Source: Kistimonas sp. bin40
GTDB taxonomy: Bacteria; Pseudomonadota; Gammaproteobacteria; Pseudomonadales; Endozoicomonadaceae
Length of the DNA stretch: 64,000 bases
NCBI GenBank assembly: GCA_002238585.1
Contig: MPMQ01000009.1
Span: forward strand, 1 to 64,000
Direction of reading: 5' to 3'
Shown here piece by piece: positions 10,423-19,255 of this stretch (positions are counted from its first letter, which is position 1; every line of letters begins with the position of its first letter). A model generated the notes under the pieces. The model was given only the letters and a program-made list of their open reading frames with translations, made no database searches and was not told where the DNA came from. Both the position numbers and the translations under genes were made by a program.

Positions 10423-10451
10423 GCTGGATCAAAATAACGAGATAGTCACGC
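10423..10451 (+). promoter_or_regulatory. leader dyad of zf6
   Basis: GCTGGATCAAAATAACGAGATAGTCACGC: GATC core plus GATAAC/GTCAC half-sites, 66 nt before the start. Confidence 0.45.
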
Positions 10452-10516
10452 TGGCAGATAAACAAGACAAACCCGGCACTCCAACCCCCGCAATCGCTTT
10501 CCACCGGTACAATCTG

Positions 10517-11995
10517 ATGCTACACGCGCCCACGACTTCCTCCACCTCCACGTCAGGGACCGGCCAGCCACAGCAACCAGGACCCCGCGCAAGGCGAGCA
10601 ACAGACAGCCTGCGTATCTGGCCCCTTCACGACTGCCGCACACTGTTCAACCGCTCCTGCGACCTGAAACAACAGCCGAAACTCCACACCGGCGCAAAAC
10701 CCTTTGTCTGTCGCTATGGAAACTGTGGATATGCAACCGCCAAAGCATACGATCTGAGAAAACACTGGCGTGTCCACACCGGAGCAAAACCCTTTGTCTG
10801 TCCCTGGGAAAACTGTGGACGTTCGTTCACACAATCAGGCTCCCGGACAATGCATGTACGCACCCACACCGGCGAAAAACCCTTTGTCTGTCCCCATAAA
10901 AACTGTGGATATGCGTCTGGACGTTCAAATTCTCTGACAAAACACTTGCGTGTCCACTCCGGAAAAAAAACCTGTGACTATGGCGGTGACGGCCATGAAT
11001 GTTCGTGCGCACACGCAAGATCCCTGAAAAAACACCTGATGACCCGCTCCAGAGAAAGACCCTTTGTCTGTCCTTATCAAGGCTGTGGACATGCCTTTTC
11101 ACGCATATCCGCCCTGAACATTCACTTGCGTGTCCACACTGGAGACAAACCCTTTGCGTGTCCATACAAGGGCTGCGGGCGCAGATTCGCCGATGCAAGC
11201 AATCGGACAAGACACTGGCGTCTCCACACGGGAGAAAAAACCTTTGCTTGTTCACACAGGGGCTGTGGATATTCGTACTCAGAGCCAGGCAGCCTGAGAA
11301 AACACCTGCAAACCCACTTGAAAGCAAGAACCCTGGCCTGCCAAGGCGCAAACGCCGCAACAGGCTTCACCCCCCTGAGACAATTGAGAATGCAGATGCG
11401 CCGCCACACCGACGGGCGACCCCAGACCTTTTCCTGCCAGAGCAGTGCAAAAAGGGTGACGCCACAGTGGTCACGCCAGCCCCGGGGGCAGAGCCCTGCC
11501 AGCGCCAGGCTCTATCGCAATGTGCCTGCAACAGGCGAGCGGCCTGCCTGGCACCCATCCCCCCTGAAGACACACAGGCACCGGCACACGGGCAACCAGC
11601 CCAGGCTTTGCCCTGCCAGCAACGCTGGACAAATGCTCACAAGACACGGGACGCTCAAACCGCACAGCCTCAGGCTCACCCGTGCCACAACGGCTTCGCC
11701 TGTCCGCCCGGAATACCGCAAGGGGTCACGCCAGCCAGGGCGAGTGCACCCATGCCAGCAGGCAAAAGGCGCATTCCCCGCCGCTGCAAGCGCCCGTCAG
11801 CAGCCCATGAAAAAAGCGCGGCAGAAGACTGTCGTGACAACACCCGGCAGTCATGGTGCAACACCGCTCCCGGGAATAACCACCGCAAACCGGACAAGCC
11901 ACTACTGTCCTGTTATCACCTACGTGTTCGGCCGCGTTGTTTCCAGGACTCAACCAGCGCAAACCACCCGGGCGGGCACAATTTTGTCGCTGTAG
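10517..11995 (+). CDS. zf6: 6-finger C2H2 protein with long linker
   Basis: 492-aa protein; ATG follows CCACCGGTACAATCTG. Six regular fingers and two degenerate ones lie at residues ~36-270, one with a disturbed CDYGGDGHECSC spacing. A long Pro/Arg/Thr-rich linker follows. The tail is divergent: HYCPVITYVFGRVVSR. The usual TAG has changed to TCG, so the end is TILSL before a TAG two codons on. One of the smaller arrays but structurally complete. Confidence 0.8.
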   Translation: MLHAPTTSSTSTSGTGQPQQPGPRARRATDSLRIWPLHDCRTLFNRSCDLKQQPKLHTGAKPFVCRYGNCGYATAKAYDLRKHWRVHTGAKPFVCPWENCGRSFTQSGSRTMHVRTHTGEKPFVCPHKNCGYASGRSNSLTKHLRVHSGKKTCDYGGDGHECSCAHARSLKKHLMTRSRERPFVCPYQGCGHAFSRISALNIHLRVHTGDKPFACPYKGCGRRFADASNRTRHWRLHTGEKTFACSHRGCGYSYSEPGSLRKHLQTHLKARTLACQGANAATGFTPLRQLRMQMRRHTDGRPQTFSCQSSAKRVTPQWSRQPRGQSPASARLYRNVPATGERPAWHPSPLKTHRHRHTGNQPRLCPASNAGQMLTRHGTLKPHSLRLTRATTASPVRPEYRKGSRQPGRVHPCQQAKGAFPAAASARQQPMKKARQKTVVTTPGSHGATPLPGITTANRTSHYCPVITYVFGRVVSRTQPAQTTRAGTILSL

Positions 11996-12100
11996 CGCAA
12001 GACTGCAAGCCGCTTGCCGCTGTCAATGAAGAAGGCTGCGACCTCTCCAGACAACGACGGCTGTGCAGCCGCAGCCGCCAGCCAGTGTCGTCGGGAAGAC

Positions 12101-12128
12101 GCTTGATCAAGGTGACAGGGTGGTCATA
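12101..12128 (+). promoter_or_regulatory. leader dyad of zf7 (near-consensus)
   Basis: Perfect 10-nt palindrome CTTGATCAAG at 12102-12111, then GTGACAGGGTGGTCAT. Preceded by GTCGGGAAGACG, a box also seen before zf19, zf23 and zf29. Confidence 0.6.
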
Positions 12129-12188
12129 ACGCTGAAGGAACAAAGGGATATTCTGCACGCCAGACGTCAGCTGCCACCGGACCGCCCT

Positions 12189-13664
12189 ATGCTGCACAAG
12201 CTCACAATTTTCTCTGTTGCCTCTGTTTCTCCTGCCACTGCGCCAACGCCGGTGACAGGCCATGGCGAGCAAGCCGCCAACCCCGTAAAGCAACAGCAGT
12301 CCCCGTATATCTGCTCGCACACAAACTGCGGCAAGGCGTTCACCAGATTCCCCTGCCTCACAAGCCACCTGCGCGTCCACTTCACAGAAAGCTCCTTTAT
12401 CTGTCCCCGGGAAGGCTGTGGACATGCGTTCGCTCACTCAGGCAACCTGAAAAGGCACCTGAAAATCCACACGGGAGAAAAACCCTTTGTCTGTCCATAC
12501 CAAGGCTGTCGATCTTCGTTCAGTCAATCAAGCAACCTGCAAAGGCACCTGAAAAGCCACTCCAGAGAAAGACCCTTTGCCTGTCCCAGGCAAGGCTGTG
12601 GATATGCATCCGCATACCGGTGCAACCTCAAAGTACACGCGCGCAGCCACTCGGGAGAAAAACCTTTTGTCTGTCCACAGACAGATTGCGGATATGCGTG
12701 CGCACAATCATCCAATCTGACAATTCACCTGCGCAGCCACTCCGGAAAAAAACCTTTTGTCTGTCCACAGACAGGCTGTGGGCAGGCGTTCGCGCACTCC
12801 AGCCATCTGACAGTCCACCTGCGCCGTCACGCAGGAATAACCCCTTTCGTCTGTTCACATGAAGGCTGTGGATATGCGTCCGCACAATCCAGCCGTCTGA
12901 CAATCCATATGCGCACCCACTCAGGCGCAAAACCTTTTGTCTGTCCACAGACAGATTGCGGCTATGCGTGCGCACAATCCGGCCGTCTGAAAAGCCATCT
13001 GCGCATCCATTCAGGAGAAAAACCTTTTGTCTGTCCACAGACAGATTGTGGCTATGCGTGCACGCAGTCCAGCCATCTCAAAAGCCACCTGCGCCGCCAC
13101 TCTGGAGAAAAACCTTTTGTCTGTCCTTATGAGGGCTGTGGCTGGTCGTTCGCATGCCCAAGTGACCTGACAGGCCACCGACGTATCCATACCAGAGAAA
13201 GACCCTTTGTCTGTCCCCATGAAGGCTGTAGACATGCGTCCACACGCCAGAGCTATCTCAAAGTGCACTGGCGCACCCATGCAAGAGAAAAACCCTCGAT
13301 CTGTTCCCGGAAAGGCTATGGACGTCCGTTTGCGCAGTCAAAAAAACCGAAAAGACACACGTACGTCCACACCCCCAAAACACCCTGCGTCTGTCCCGAC
13401 GACGAATATGGCCATGCGTCCGCACGCCAGGGCAGATCGACCAGATCCCGACGCGCCGCCACCGACCAGAGCCGTGAAACAAAAGGCCAGCAGGGTATCG
13501 TGCAAGGAATGCACGACAATCATAACGCCTCGCCGGATCAACACCCCTTGAGCACAACCGCACCAGATCACTACCGTTCTGTTATCGTCTGGGTATCCGG
13601 CGGGCTTGTTTACAGGACCCCGCCACCGGGGCAACAAAACCCTGCCCCAGGCTCCCCGCTGTAA
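12189..13664 (+). CDS. zf7: 11-finger C2H2 protein with complete tail
   Basis: 491-aa finger protein. ATG at 12189 (CCGGACCGCCCT-ATG-CTGCAC) chosen over the open upstream frame. Eleven good fingers at residues ~41-370; five carry CPQTDC/CPQTGC knuckles. Two degenerate fingers follow (CSRKGYG, CPDDEYG), then a short linker and the tail HYRSVIVWVSGGLVYR ending PGSPL. Helices such as QSSNLTI, QSGRLKS and QSSHLKS differ mainly at base-contact positions. Confidence 0.85.
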   Translation: MLHKLTIFSVASVSPATAPTPVTGHGEQAANPVKQQQSPYICSHTNCGKAFTRFPCLTSHLRVHFTESSFICPREGCGHAFAHSGNLKRHLKIHTGEKPFVCPYQGCRSSFSQSSNLQRHLKSHSRERPFACPRQGCGYASAYRCNLKVHARSHSGEKPFVCPQTDCGYACAQSSNLTIHLRSHSGKKPFVCPQTGCGQAFAHSSHLTVHLRRHAGITPFVCSHEGCGYASAQSSRLTIHMRTHSGAKPFVCPQTDCGYACAQSGRLKSHLRIHSGEKPFVCPQTDCGYACTQSSHLKSHLRRHSGEKPFVCPYEGCGWSFACPSDLTGHRRIHTRERPFVCPHEGCRHASTRQSYLKVHWRTHAREKPSICSRKGYGRPFAQSKKPKRHTYVHTPKTPCVCPDDEYGHASARQGRSTRSRRAATDQSRETKGQQGIVQGMHDNHNASPDQHPLSTTAPDHYRSVIVWVSGGLVYRTPPPGQQNPAPGSPL

Positions 13665-13932
13665 AACAGACGACCCCGGTCTCACCGGACAACAACAGCC
13701 CGGCTGCTGCGGCACCCGGGCTGGCATAGTCTGGCGTCCCGGTCCGGCTGCAAACAGGCCCTGGACATCCATCAGCCCTGATACTGCCACAGGCGGCGAA
13801 AACGAAGCGCGGCGGTCAAATGCCCTGCAAAACGCGACGACAGACACCGCAAGCCCCTGTCCGGTGGCCTGTTCCCATCCTGTTGCCCGGTCCTGCTGCG
13901 TCCGCCACAACTATCCGCGCCAACAGGCAGAG
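13665..13932. other. zf7-zf8 intergenic spacer
   Basis: No protein feature. GC-rich unique sequence with no dyad before 13933 and no clear terminator. Confidence 0.5.
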
Positions 13933-13957
13933 TCAAAGTGACCAGCTGGTCAAAAGG
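13933..13957 (+). promoter_or_regulatory. leader dyad of zf8
   Basis: The TGATCA palindrome is absent, but the second dyad is a perfect 14-nt palindrome, TGACCAGCTGGTCA at 13939-13952, followed by AAAGGACGGATAG. Confidence 0.55.
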
Positions 13958-14017
13958 ACGGATAGACGAAGGCAATTGTGCACTCCACACCCCAATCACT
14001 CTTCAGGGAACGACACC

Positions 14018-15547
14018 ATGCTGCATACGCCTGCAATTTCCTCTGGCACTGCGTCAATGCCTGTGACAGCCCAACCGCGCGCAGGCCAGCTCTCCGGCGA
14101 AACACCAGCTGTCCGGCACATCTGCACGTACAACGACTGCTGCCAGGCGTTCAGTAACGCCATCAACCTGGGAAAGCACCTGCTTGCCCACCTCAGAGAA
14201 AAACCCTTTGTCTGCCCAATCCCACACTGCGGGCATGCGTACAAACGCTCCAACAGTCTGGCACACCACTTGCGTATCCACTCCGGAGGAACAACCTTTG
14301 TCTGTCCACTCGCACACTGTCGACGTTCATTCATGCGCGCCAGCAGTCTCGTACGCCACTTGCGTATCCACTCCACAGACTTCCCCTTTGTCTGTCCCTA
14401 TGAGGACTGTGCCTATTCGTGCATACAAGCGAGCGACCTGATAAAACACTGGCGCATCCACTCAGGAGAAAAACCCTTTATCTGTCCCTATAAAAGCTGT
14501 GGCCGTTCGTTTACACAACCTGGCAATATGAAAAGACATGTGCGCTGCCATACAGGAGAAAAACCCTTTGTCTGTCCCGATGAAGGCTGTCAACGTTCGT
14601 TCAGACAACAACATGGTCTGACCTACCACTTGCGCGCTGTTCATGCCATAGAAAAACTTCTGGTCCGTCCGCATGACGGCGCTGGACACAGGTCCACACG
14701 AGGTGCCAGTCCGGGATCAGACTTGCGCCCCTGTTCAGAAGCAGGACCAGCAGCAGGACGTCTTGTCTGCTCATATGCAAGCTGTAAATATGCGTCCCCA
14801 TACCCAGGCAAGCTGACACGACACTGGCCCGTCCACTCAGGTGCAAAGCCATGGGTCCGTCCACAGACAAGCCATAGACGTGCGTTCACACAATCTGGCC
14901 ATCTCAAAAGCCACCTGCGTATCCACTCAGGCATCACAACTTTTGCCTGTCCACTGGAAAACTGTGAATACGTGTCCACACACTCAAGCAACCTGACACG
15001 ACATTGGCGTGTCCACTCAGGAGAAAAGCCTTTTGTCTGTCTACATGAAGGCTGTGGACGTGTATTCGCGGAATCAGGAAATCTGGCAAAACACTTGCGC
15101 ATCCACTCAGGAGAAAAGCCGTTTGTCTGTCCACAGACAAGCTGTAGACGTGCGTTCACACAATCTGGCCATCTCAAAAGTCACCTGCGTATTCACTCAG
15201 GCGTAAAACCTTTTGCCTGTCCACATGAAGGCTGCGGATACACAGCCAGGCAACTGCAACTGATAGTACCGGCCACAGATACGCATCCGGGAACAGCCTT
15301 GATCAAGATGACAAGCCTGTCACAAGGCCGGCAACAAAAGACCGATTCGGCTCTCCAACGTCCCGTCCTTGACCACTGGACCGTCCGACAATCCCATGTT
15401 GCGCACAGCTGCCATTCCCCCGGCTTCCACAGCATTGCCTGTGGCAGACCCTCCACAGCAAACAGGACGTCGCTCCCGCCGAAGGGCAAGCTTGCTGCGA
15501 GTCGGCCCTCATGGCGACTGCAACGACGAACACCGTCCATGCAGTGA
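14018..15547 (+). CDS. zf8: C2H2 protein truncated and reading into zf9
   Basis: 509-aa frame. ATG follows TTCAGGGAACGACACC. About 10 intact fingers lie at residues ~36-410; two fingers lost both cysteines or their partners (RPHDGAG, RPQTSHR). The array stops inside a finger ([12 protein letters not shown]) and the frame runs directly through the zf9 leader dyad (LIKMTSLSQ is translated promoter) and 152 nt into zf9 in another frame. The linker and tail are deleted, so the last ~90 residues are not family sequence. The protein may still be made. Confidence 0.68.
   Translation: MLHTPAISSGTASMPVTAQPRAGQLSGETPAVRHICTYNDCCQAFSNAINLGKHLLAHLREKPFVCPIPHCGHAYKRSNSLAHHLRIHSGGTTFVCPLAHCRRSFMRASSLVRHLRIHSTDFPFVCPYEDCAYSCIQASDLIKHWRIHSGEKPFICPYKSCGRSFTQPGNMKRHVRCHTGEKPFVCPDEGCQRSFRQQHGLTYHLRAVHAIEKLLVRPHDGAGHRSTRGASPGSDLRPCSEAGPAAGRLVCSYASCKYASPYPGKLTRHWPVHSGAKPWVRPQTSHRRAFTQSGHLKSHLRIHSGITTFACPLENCEYVSTHSSNLTRHWRVHSGEKPFVCLHEGCGRVFAESGNLAKHLRIHSGEKPFVCPQTSCRRAFTQSGHLKSHLRIHSGVKPFACPHEGCGYTARQLQLIVPATDTHPGTALIKMTSLSQGRQQKTDSALQRPVLDHWTVRQSHVAHSCHSPGFHSIACGRPSTANRTSLPPKGKLAASRPSWRLQRRTPSMQ
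15298..15325 (+). promoter_or_regulatory. leader dyad of zf9, inside the zf8 frame
   Basis: CTTGATCAAG (perfect) then TGACAAGCCTGTCA with 5-nt arms at 15309-15322. It is embedded in the run-through frame of zf8 and lies 71 nt before the zf9 ATG. Confidence 0.55.
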
Positions 15548-17105
15548 CCTGAAACAACAACAAAAAACCCGCATCAGAAAAAAACACCGGGTCTGTCCAG
15601 GGGAAACCTGCAAAGTGGCGTTCGCACGCTCGGACGGTCTGGCACAACACGAACGCGTCGAGGCTGGAAACAAGCACCGTGCCGGCCCCTGGGAAGGCTG
15701 CGGATACAGGTCCACACACGCAGGCAACCGGAACAAACCTGTGCGCGTCCACGCAGGAAAAAAGCCCTTTGCCTGTCCTTATGAAAGCTGTGGCTATGCG
15801 TCCAGACAATCAGGCCCCCTGACCAGCCATTTGCGTCTGCACACCGGAGAAAAACCTTTTGGCTGTCCCCGGGAAGGCTGCGGATATGCGTCCGCAACAT
15901 CAGGCAACCTGACGAGGCACCTGCACGTCCACTCACGAGACGAACACTTTTTCTGTCCCCACAAGGGCTGTGAAAAGGCGTTCACGACACGAAGAGCCCT
16001 GATGCGACACAGGCGCGTCCACGCAGGAAAAAAGCCCTTTGGCTGTCCACATGAAGGCTGTGCATATACCGCTGCAAATGCAAGCAATCTCAAAAGACAC
16101 TTGCGCATCCACTCCGGAGCCAGACCCTTTGGCTGTCCACATGAAGGCTGTGCATATACCGCTGCAAACGCAAGCAATCTCAAAAGACACTTGCGCAACC
16201 ACTCCGGAGCCAGACCCTTTGGCTGTCCACATGAAGGCTGTGCATATACCGCTGCCAACGCAAGCAATCTGAAAAGACACTTGCGCATCCACTCCGGAGC
16301 CAGACCCTTTGGCTGTCCCCATGGTGGCTGCGTACACAGGCTCGCGCAATCAAGCAGTCTGACACAGCATTTGTATGCAGCTCATTCAGGAACAAAACCC
16401 TTGGTCTGTCTCTATGAAAGCTGCGCAGATGCCTTCAAAACACCCGCAGCTCTGACTCAGCACAGGCACGTCCACGCAAGACGCAAGCTTTTTGCCTGTT
16501 CACATCAAGGCTGCGGATATACAGCTATACATGCCGGCAATCTGACAAGACACTTGCGCCGTCACTCAGGAAAAAGAACCCTCACCTGTCCCCATGATGG
16601 CTGTCTACATTTGTCCCTGCATCCAAGCGGTCTGACATACCATTTGCGTGCTGTTCATACCAAAGAAAAACACTTTCTCTGTCCGTATGGGAGCTGTGAA
16701 GATACGTTTGCAACACCAGCCAGACTGGCCAGACACTTGCGCCTGCACACAAGGGCCGCACCCCTTGTCTACCCACACAAGGGGCATGCCAAGGGGGTCA
16801 ACCCGTTCAACCGCCCGGAGCACAGCCGCCGTGGTGCACCCGGACATCGGCCAGGAGTGGCGTGCCAGCGGGCGCGGGATGAAACCTTGCCCGCCCCGGC
16901 AGACGCCAGCCCGGGGCTCAGCAAACAAGGGCTGCGGGATGCCTGCCTGAGAATACACGACAGTCATGGCGCCGCTCCCGCCCGGAAGATCAGCAGCCCG
17001 CTTCCGCCCAGCCGCTACTGTGCTGTTATCGCCTGGGTATCCGATGGCGTTGTCTATAAAAGCTCACCACCGGGAAAACACAAGCCTGGTCGAGCGCATC
17101 TGTAG
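15396..17105 (+). CDS. zf9: 11-finger C2H2 protein with a triplicated finger
   Basis: 569-aa finger protein; ATG at 15396 (CCGTCCGACAATCCC-ATG). Three decayed units open the array, then 11 regular fingers from about residue 125 to 460. Three consecutive fingers at about 16039-16308 are almost identical (CPHEGCAYTAANASNLKRH each), a fresh 90-nt triplication. Two fingers use H-X4-H spacing. The tail is RYCAVIAWVSDGVVYK with the normal TAG. Its 5' end overlaps the zf8 run-through frame. Confidence 0.83.
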   Translation: MLRTAAIPPASTALPVADPPQQTGRRSRRRASLLRVGPHGDCNDEHRPCSDLKQQQKTRIRKKHRVCPGETCKVAFARSDGLAQHERVEAGNKHRAGPWEGCGYRSTHAGNRNKPVRVHAGKKPFACPYESCGYASRQSGPLTSHLRLHTGEKPFGCPREGCGYASATSGNLTRHLHVHSRDEHFFCPHKGCEKAFTTRRALMRHRRVHAGKKPFGCPHEGCAYTAANASNLKRHLRIHSGARPFGCPHEGCAYTAANASNLKRHLRNHSGARPFGCPHEGCAYTAANASNLKRHLRIHSGARPFGCPHGGCVHRLAQSSSLTQHLYAAHSGTKPLVCLYESCADAFKTPAALTQHRHVHARRKLFACSHQGCGYTAIHAGNLTRHLRRHSGKRTLTCPHDGCLHLSLHPSGLTYHLRAVHTKEKHFLCPYGSCEDTFATPARLARHLRLHTRAAPLVYPHKGHAKGVNPFNRPEHSRRGAPGHRPGVACQRARDETLPAPADASPGLSKQGLRDACLRIHDSHGAAPARKISSPLPPSRYCAVIAWVSDGVVYKSSPPGKHKPGRAHL

Positions 17106-17244
17106 CAGGAAACAGTAATCGACTCCCTGCTCCGAACAACAGTGCCCCAGTCTCTGCAATCCAACAGGGCTTTGTATCCGCTCGAGCTTGCCTGGCAGCC
17201 GCCACCAATGCCCATGGGAACAATCGGTGCCCATGGAAAAAAAA

Positions 17245-17272
17245 GCCTGGTCCGGATAACCAGCTCGTCAGG
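17245..17272 (+). promoter_or_regulatory. weak leader dyad of zf10
   Basis: CCTGGTCCGGATAACCAGCTCGTCAGG: positionally equivalent to the other leaders, with GATAAC/GTCA half-sites but no TGATCA. Confidence 0.3.
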
Positions 17273-17336
17273 AGTCTGGCAACCCGGCACGGGGTCTGCA
17301 CTCCAAGCGACAACCCATAACCGCCGGACACTTCTC

Positions 17337-17522
17337 ATGCCGCACACGCCCACCACGCCCACCACGCCCACAATGTTATCCGTCACCGCATCAGTGCCTG
17401 CGACAAGCCCATCACTACGAACAGGACCTGCTCAGGCCAAACAACGACCGCCCGGGATATCCGCCTGCGGCGCCAGTGCGGCACCCAGTCCCATCAACCC
17501 CATGACCTGCGAAAACACATGA
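17337..17522 (+). CDS. zf10 N-terminal segment, short leader frame
   Basis: 61-aa frame beginning at the family start position (CCGGACACTTCTC-ATG-CCGCAC) with the usual Thr/Pro/Ala-rich N-terminus (TPTTPTTPTML). A frame difference makes it stop at TGA just where the first finger should begin. That TGA overlaps the ATG of the next frame (ATGA). It could be a broken N-terminus or the first half of a translationally coupled pair. Confidence 0.5.
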   Translation: MPHTPTTPTTPTMLSVTASVPATSPSLRTGPAQAKQRPPGISACGASAAPSPINPMTCENT

Positions 17523-19078
17523 ACAGCCGCTGCGGAAAAAAGAACTTTGTCTGCTCCTGGGAAGGCTGTGGACGTGCGTTCAACAAATCAGGAAAGCTGA
17601 CGGCACACAGGCGCGTCCACTCAGGAGAAAAACCCTTTGTCTGTCTTCATGAAGGCTGTGGACGCTCGTTCGGACAATCAGGCACCCTGACAAGTCATTT
17701 GCGTCTCCACACCGGCGAAAAACCCTTTTTTTGTTCCCATGAAGGCTGTAGACATTCGTTTGCACAATCAAGCGCTCTGGCGTACCACTTGCGTGCTGCT
17801 CACTCGGGGAAAAAACCCTTTGTCTGTTGCTGGGAAGGCTGCGGACGTTTGTTCGCACAATCATGCTCTCTGAAAACCCATGTTCGCACCCACACCGGCG
17901 AAAAACCCTTTGTCTGTCCACAGACAGGCTGTAGACAGACGTTTACGCAACAAGGCTCTCTGGCAAGACACATGGATCGTCACTCAGGAGCAACAGGCCG
18001 CACCGACTCAAGCAATCCGAAACGCCATCAGCGCGCTCACATCCAGGAAAAAGTCTTTGTCTGCCCACATGAAGACTGTAGGTATGCGTCTCTATACTCC
18101 AACAAACTGGCACAACACTTGCGCACTCACACAAAAGAAAAACCCTTTGTCTGCCAACGCGAGGGCTGTGGACGTGCGTTCACGCAATCGAGTCATCTGA
18201 CACGGCACTTGCGTATCCACACCGGCGAAAAACCCTTTTTTTGTTCTCATGAAGGCTGTAGACGTGCGTTTGCACAATCAAACGCGCTGGCATACCACTT
18301 GCGTGCTGCTCACTCAGAAATAAAACCCTTTGTTTGTCCTCATCAAGGCTGTGAGAGCGCGTTCATACAATCAGGTCAGCTGAAACGGCACTTGCGTGTG
18401 CATTCGGGAGAAAGACCCTTTGTCTGTCAACAGACTGGCTGCGGCCAGACGTTTACGCAGCAAAGCTCTCTGGCAAGACATATGGCCAAGCGCTCAGGAG
18501 AACAACGCTGCACAGCCTCAGGCAACCCGAAACAACACAGGCGCGTTCGCATCGGTGGAAAAATCTGTGTCTGCCCGCATGAAAACTGTGGCTATGCGTG
18601 CCGATACTCCAACAAACTGGCACGACATTTTCGCACTCACTCAAGAGAAAAACCCTTTGTCTGTTCACAGACAGACTGTGGGCGTGCCTTCTCACTACAC
18701 TTCAACATGACAAGACATTTGCGCGTCCATTCAGCAAAAAACACTTTTGCTGACCAACATGCAGGCCATGAGTATCCGACCATAGCCCCAGAAAATCCGG
18801 GAAGACATTTGTCCATCCTTCAAGGAGACAAGCCCTTCGTCTACTCATGCGACAACAGTGAACAAAGATTGACACCAAAGACCTGGCTCCGCCCTCAAGT
18901 CTCTCCCGCTACCGACGACGGCTACCATCAGCGTTCGCCAGCGCTACCCGGGTCCTCCTTCAGGCTGAAGTCCACCCCGACACGCCACCAGTGTTCTGTT
19001 ATCGCCTGGGTATCCGGCGGTGTTGTTTATAAAAATGCACCACCGCACAAGCACAAAACTGGCCACTCGAACCTGTAG
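17519..19078 (+). CDS. zf10: C2H2 protein restarted at an ATGA overlap
   Basis: 519-aa frame starting in the finger region (MNSRCGKKNFVC). Reading this frame further upstream gives HDLRKHMNSRCGKKNF, the end of a normal first finger, so a frameshift separates it from 17337-17522. About 11 good fingers lie at residues ~12-430. A five- to six-finger block is duplicated: (SALAYHLRAAH ... TFTQQGSLARHM ... NPKRH ... YSNKLAQH) recurs as (NALAYHLRAAH ... TFTQQSSLARHM ... NPKQH ... YSNKLARH). Tail: [19 protein letters not shown] stop. Confidence 0.75.
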   Translation: MNSRCGKKNFVCSWEGCGRAFNKSGKLTAHRRVHSGEKPFVCLHEGCGRSFGQSGTLTSHLRLHTGEKPFFCSHEGCRHSFAQSSALAYHLRAAHSGKKPFVCCWEGCGRLFAQSCSLKTHVRTHTGEKPFVCPQTGCRQTFTQQGSLARHMDRHSGATGRTDSSNPKRHQRAHIQEKVFVCPHEDCRYASLYSNKLAQHLRTHTKEKPFVCQREGCGRAFTQSSHLTRHLRIHTGEKPFFCSHEGCRRAFAQSNALAYHLRAAHSEIKPFVCPHQGCESAFIQSGQLKRHLRVHSGERPFVCQQTGCGQTFTQQSSLARHMAKRSGEQRCTASGNPKQHRRVRIGGKICVCPHENCGYACRYSNKLARHFRTHSREKPFVCSQTDCGRAFSLHFNMTRHLRVHSAKNTFADQHAGHEYPTIAPENPGRHLSILQGDKPFVYSCDNSEQRLTPKTWLRPQVSPATDDGYHQRSPALPGSSFRLKSTPTRHQCSVIAWVSGGVVYKNAPPHKHKTGHSNL

Positions 19079-19165
19079 CAGGACATGACAAAAGGCTGCG
19101 TAGAAGAGAACTGCGTCCCTGCGGCCACAGACAGCCTGGCACCCACAGCTTCCGACCCGAAAACG

Positions 19166-19192
19166 CTTGATCAAGGTGACACGATGGTCACC
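19166..19192 (+). promoter_or_regulatory. leader dyad of zf11 (best example)
   Basis: CTTGATCAAG at 19166-19175 is perfect. The second dyad GGTGAC-acgatg-GTCACC has perfect 6-nt arms. The two palindromes abut with a shared G. Confidence 0.65.
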
Positions 19193-19255
19193 AGAGCCGG
19201 TCAAACGAGCACTTGTGCACTCCAAAACCCCATCGCTATTTGCCGGACGGTTCGC

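Noticed and set aside
16039..16308. Regular 90-nt repeats, at first glance CRISPR-like
   Set aside because: Unit length is too long, there are no distinct spacers, and each unit translates to a complete zinc finger in frame.
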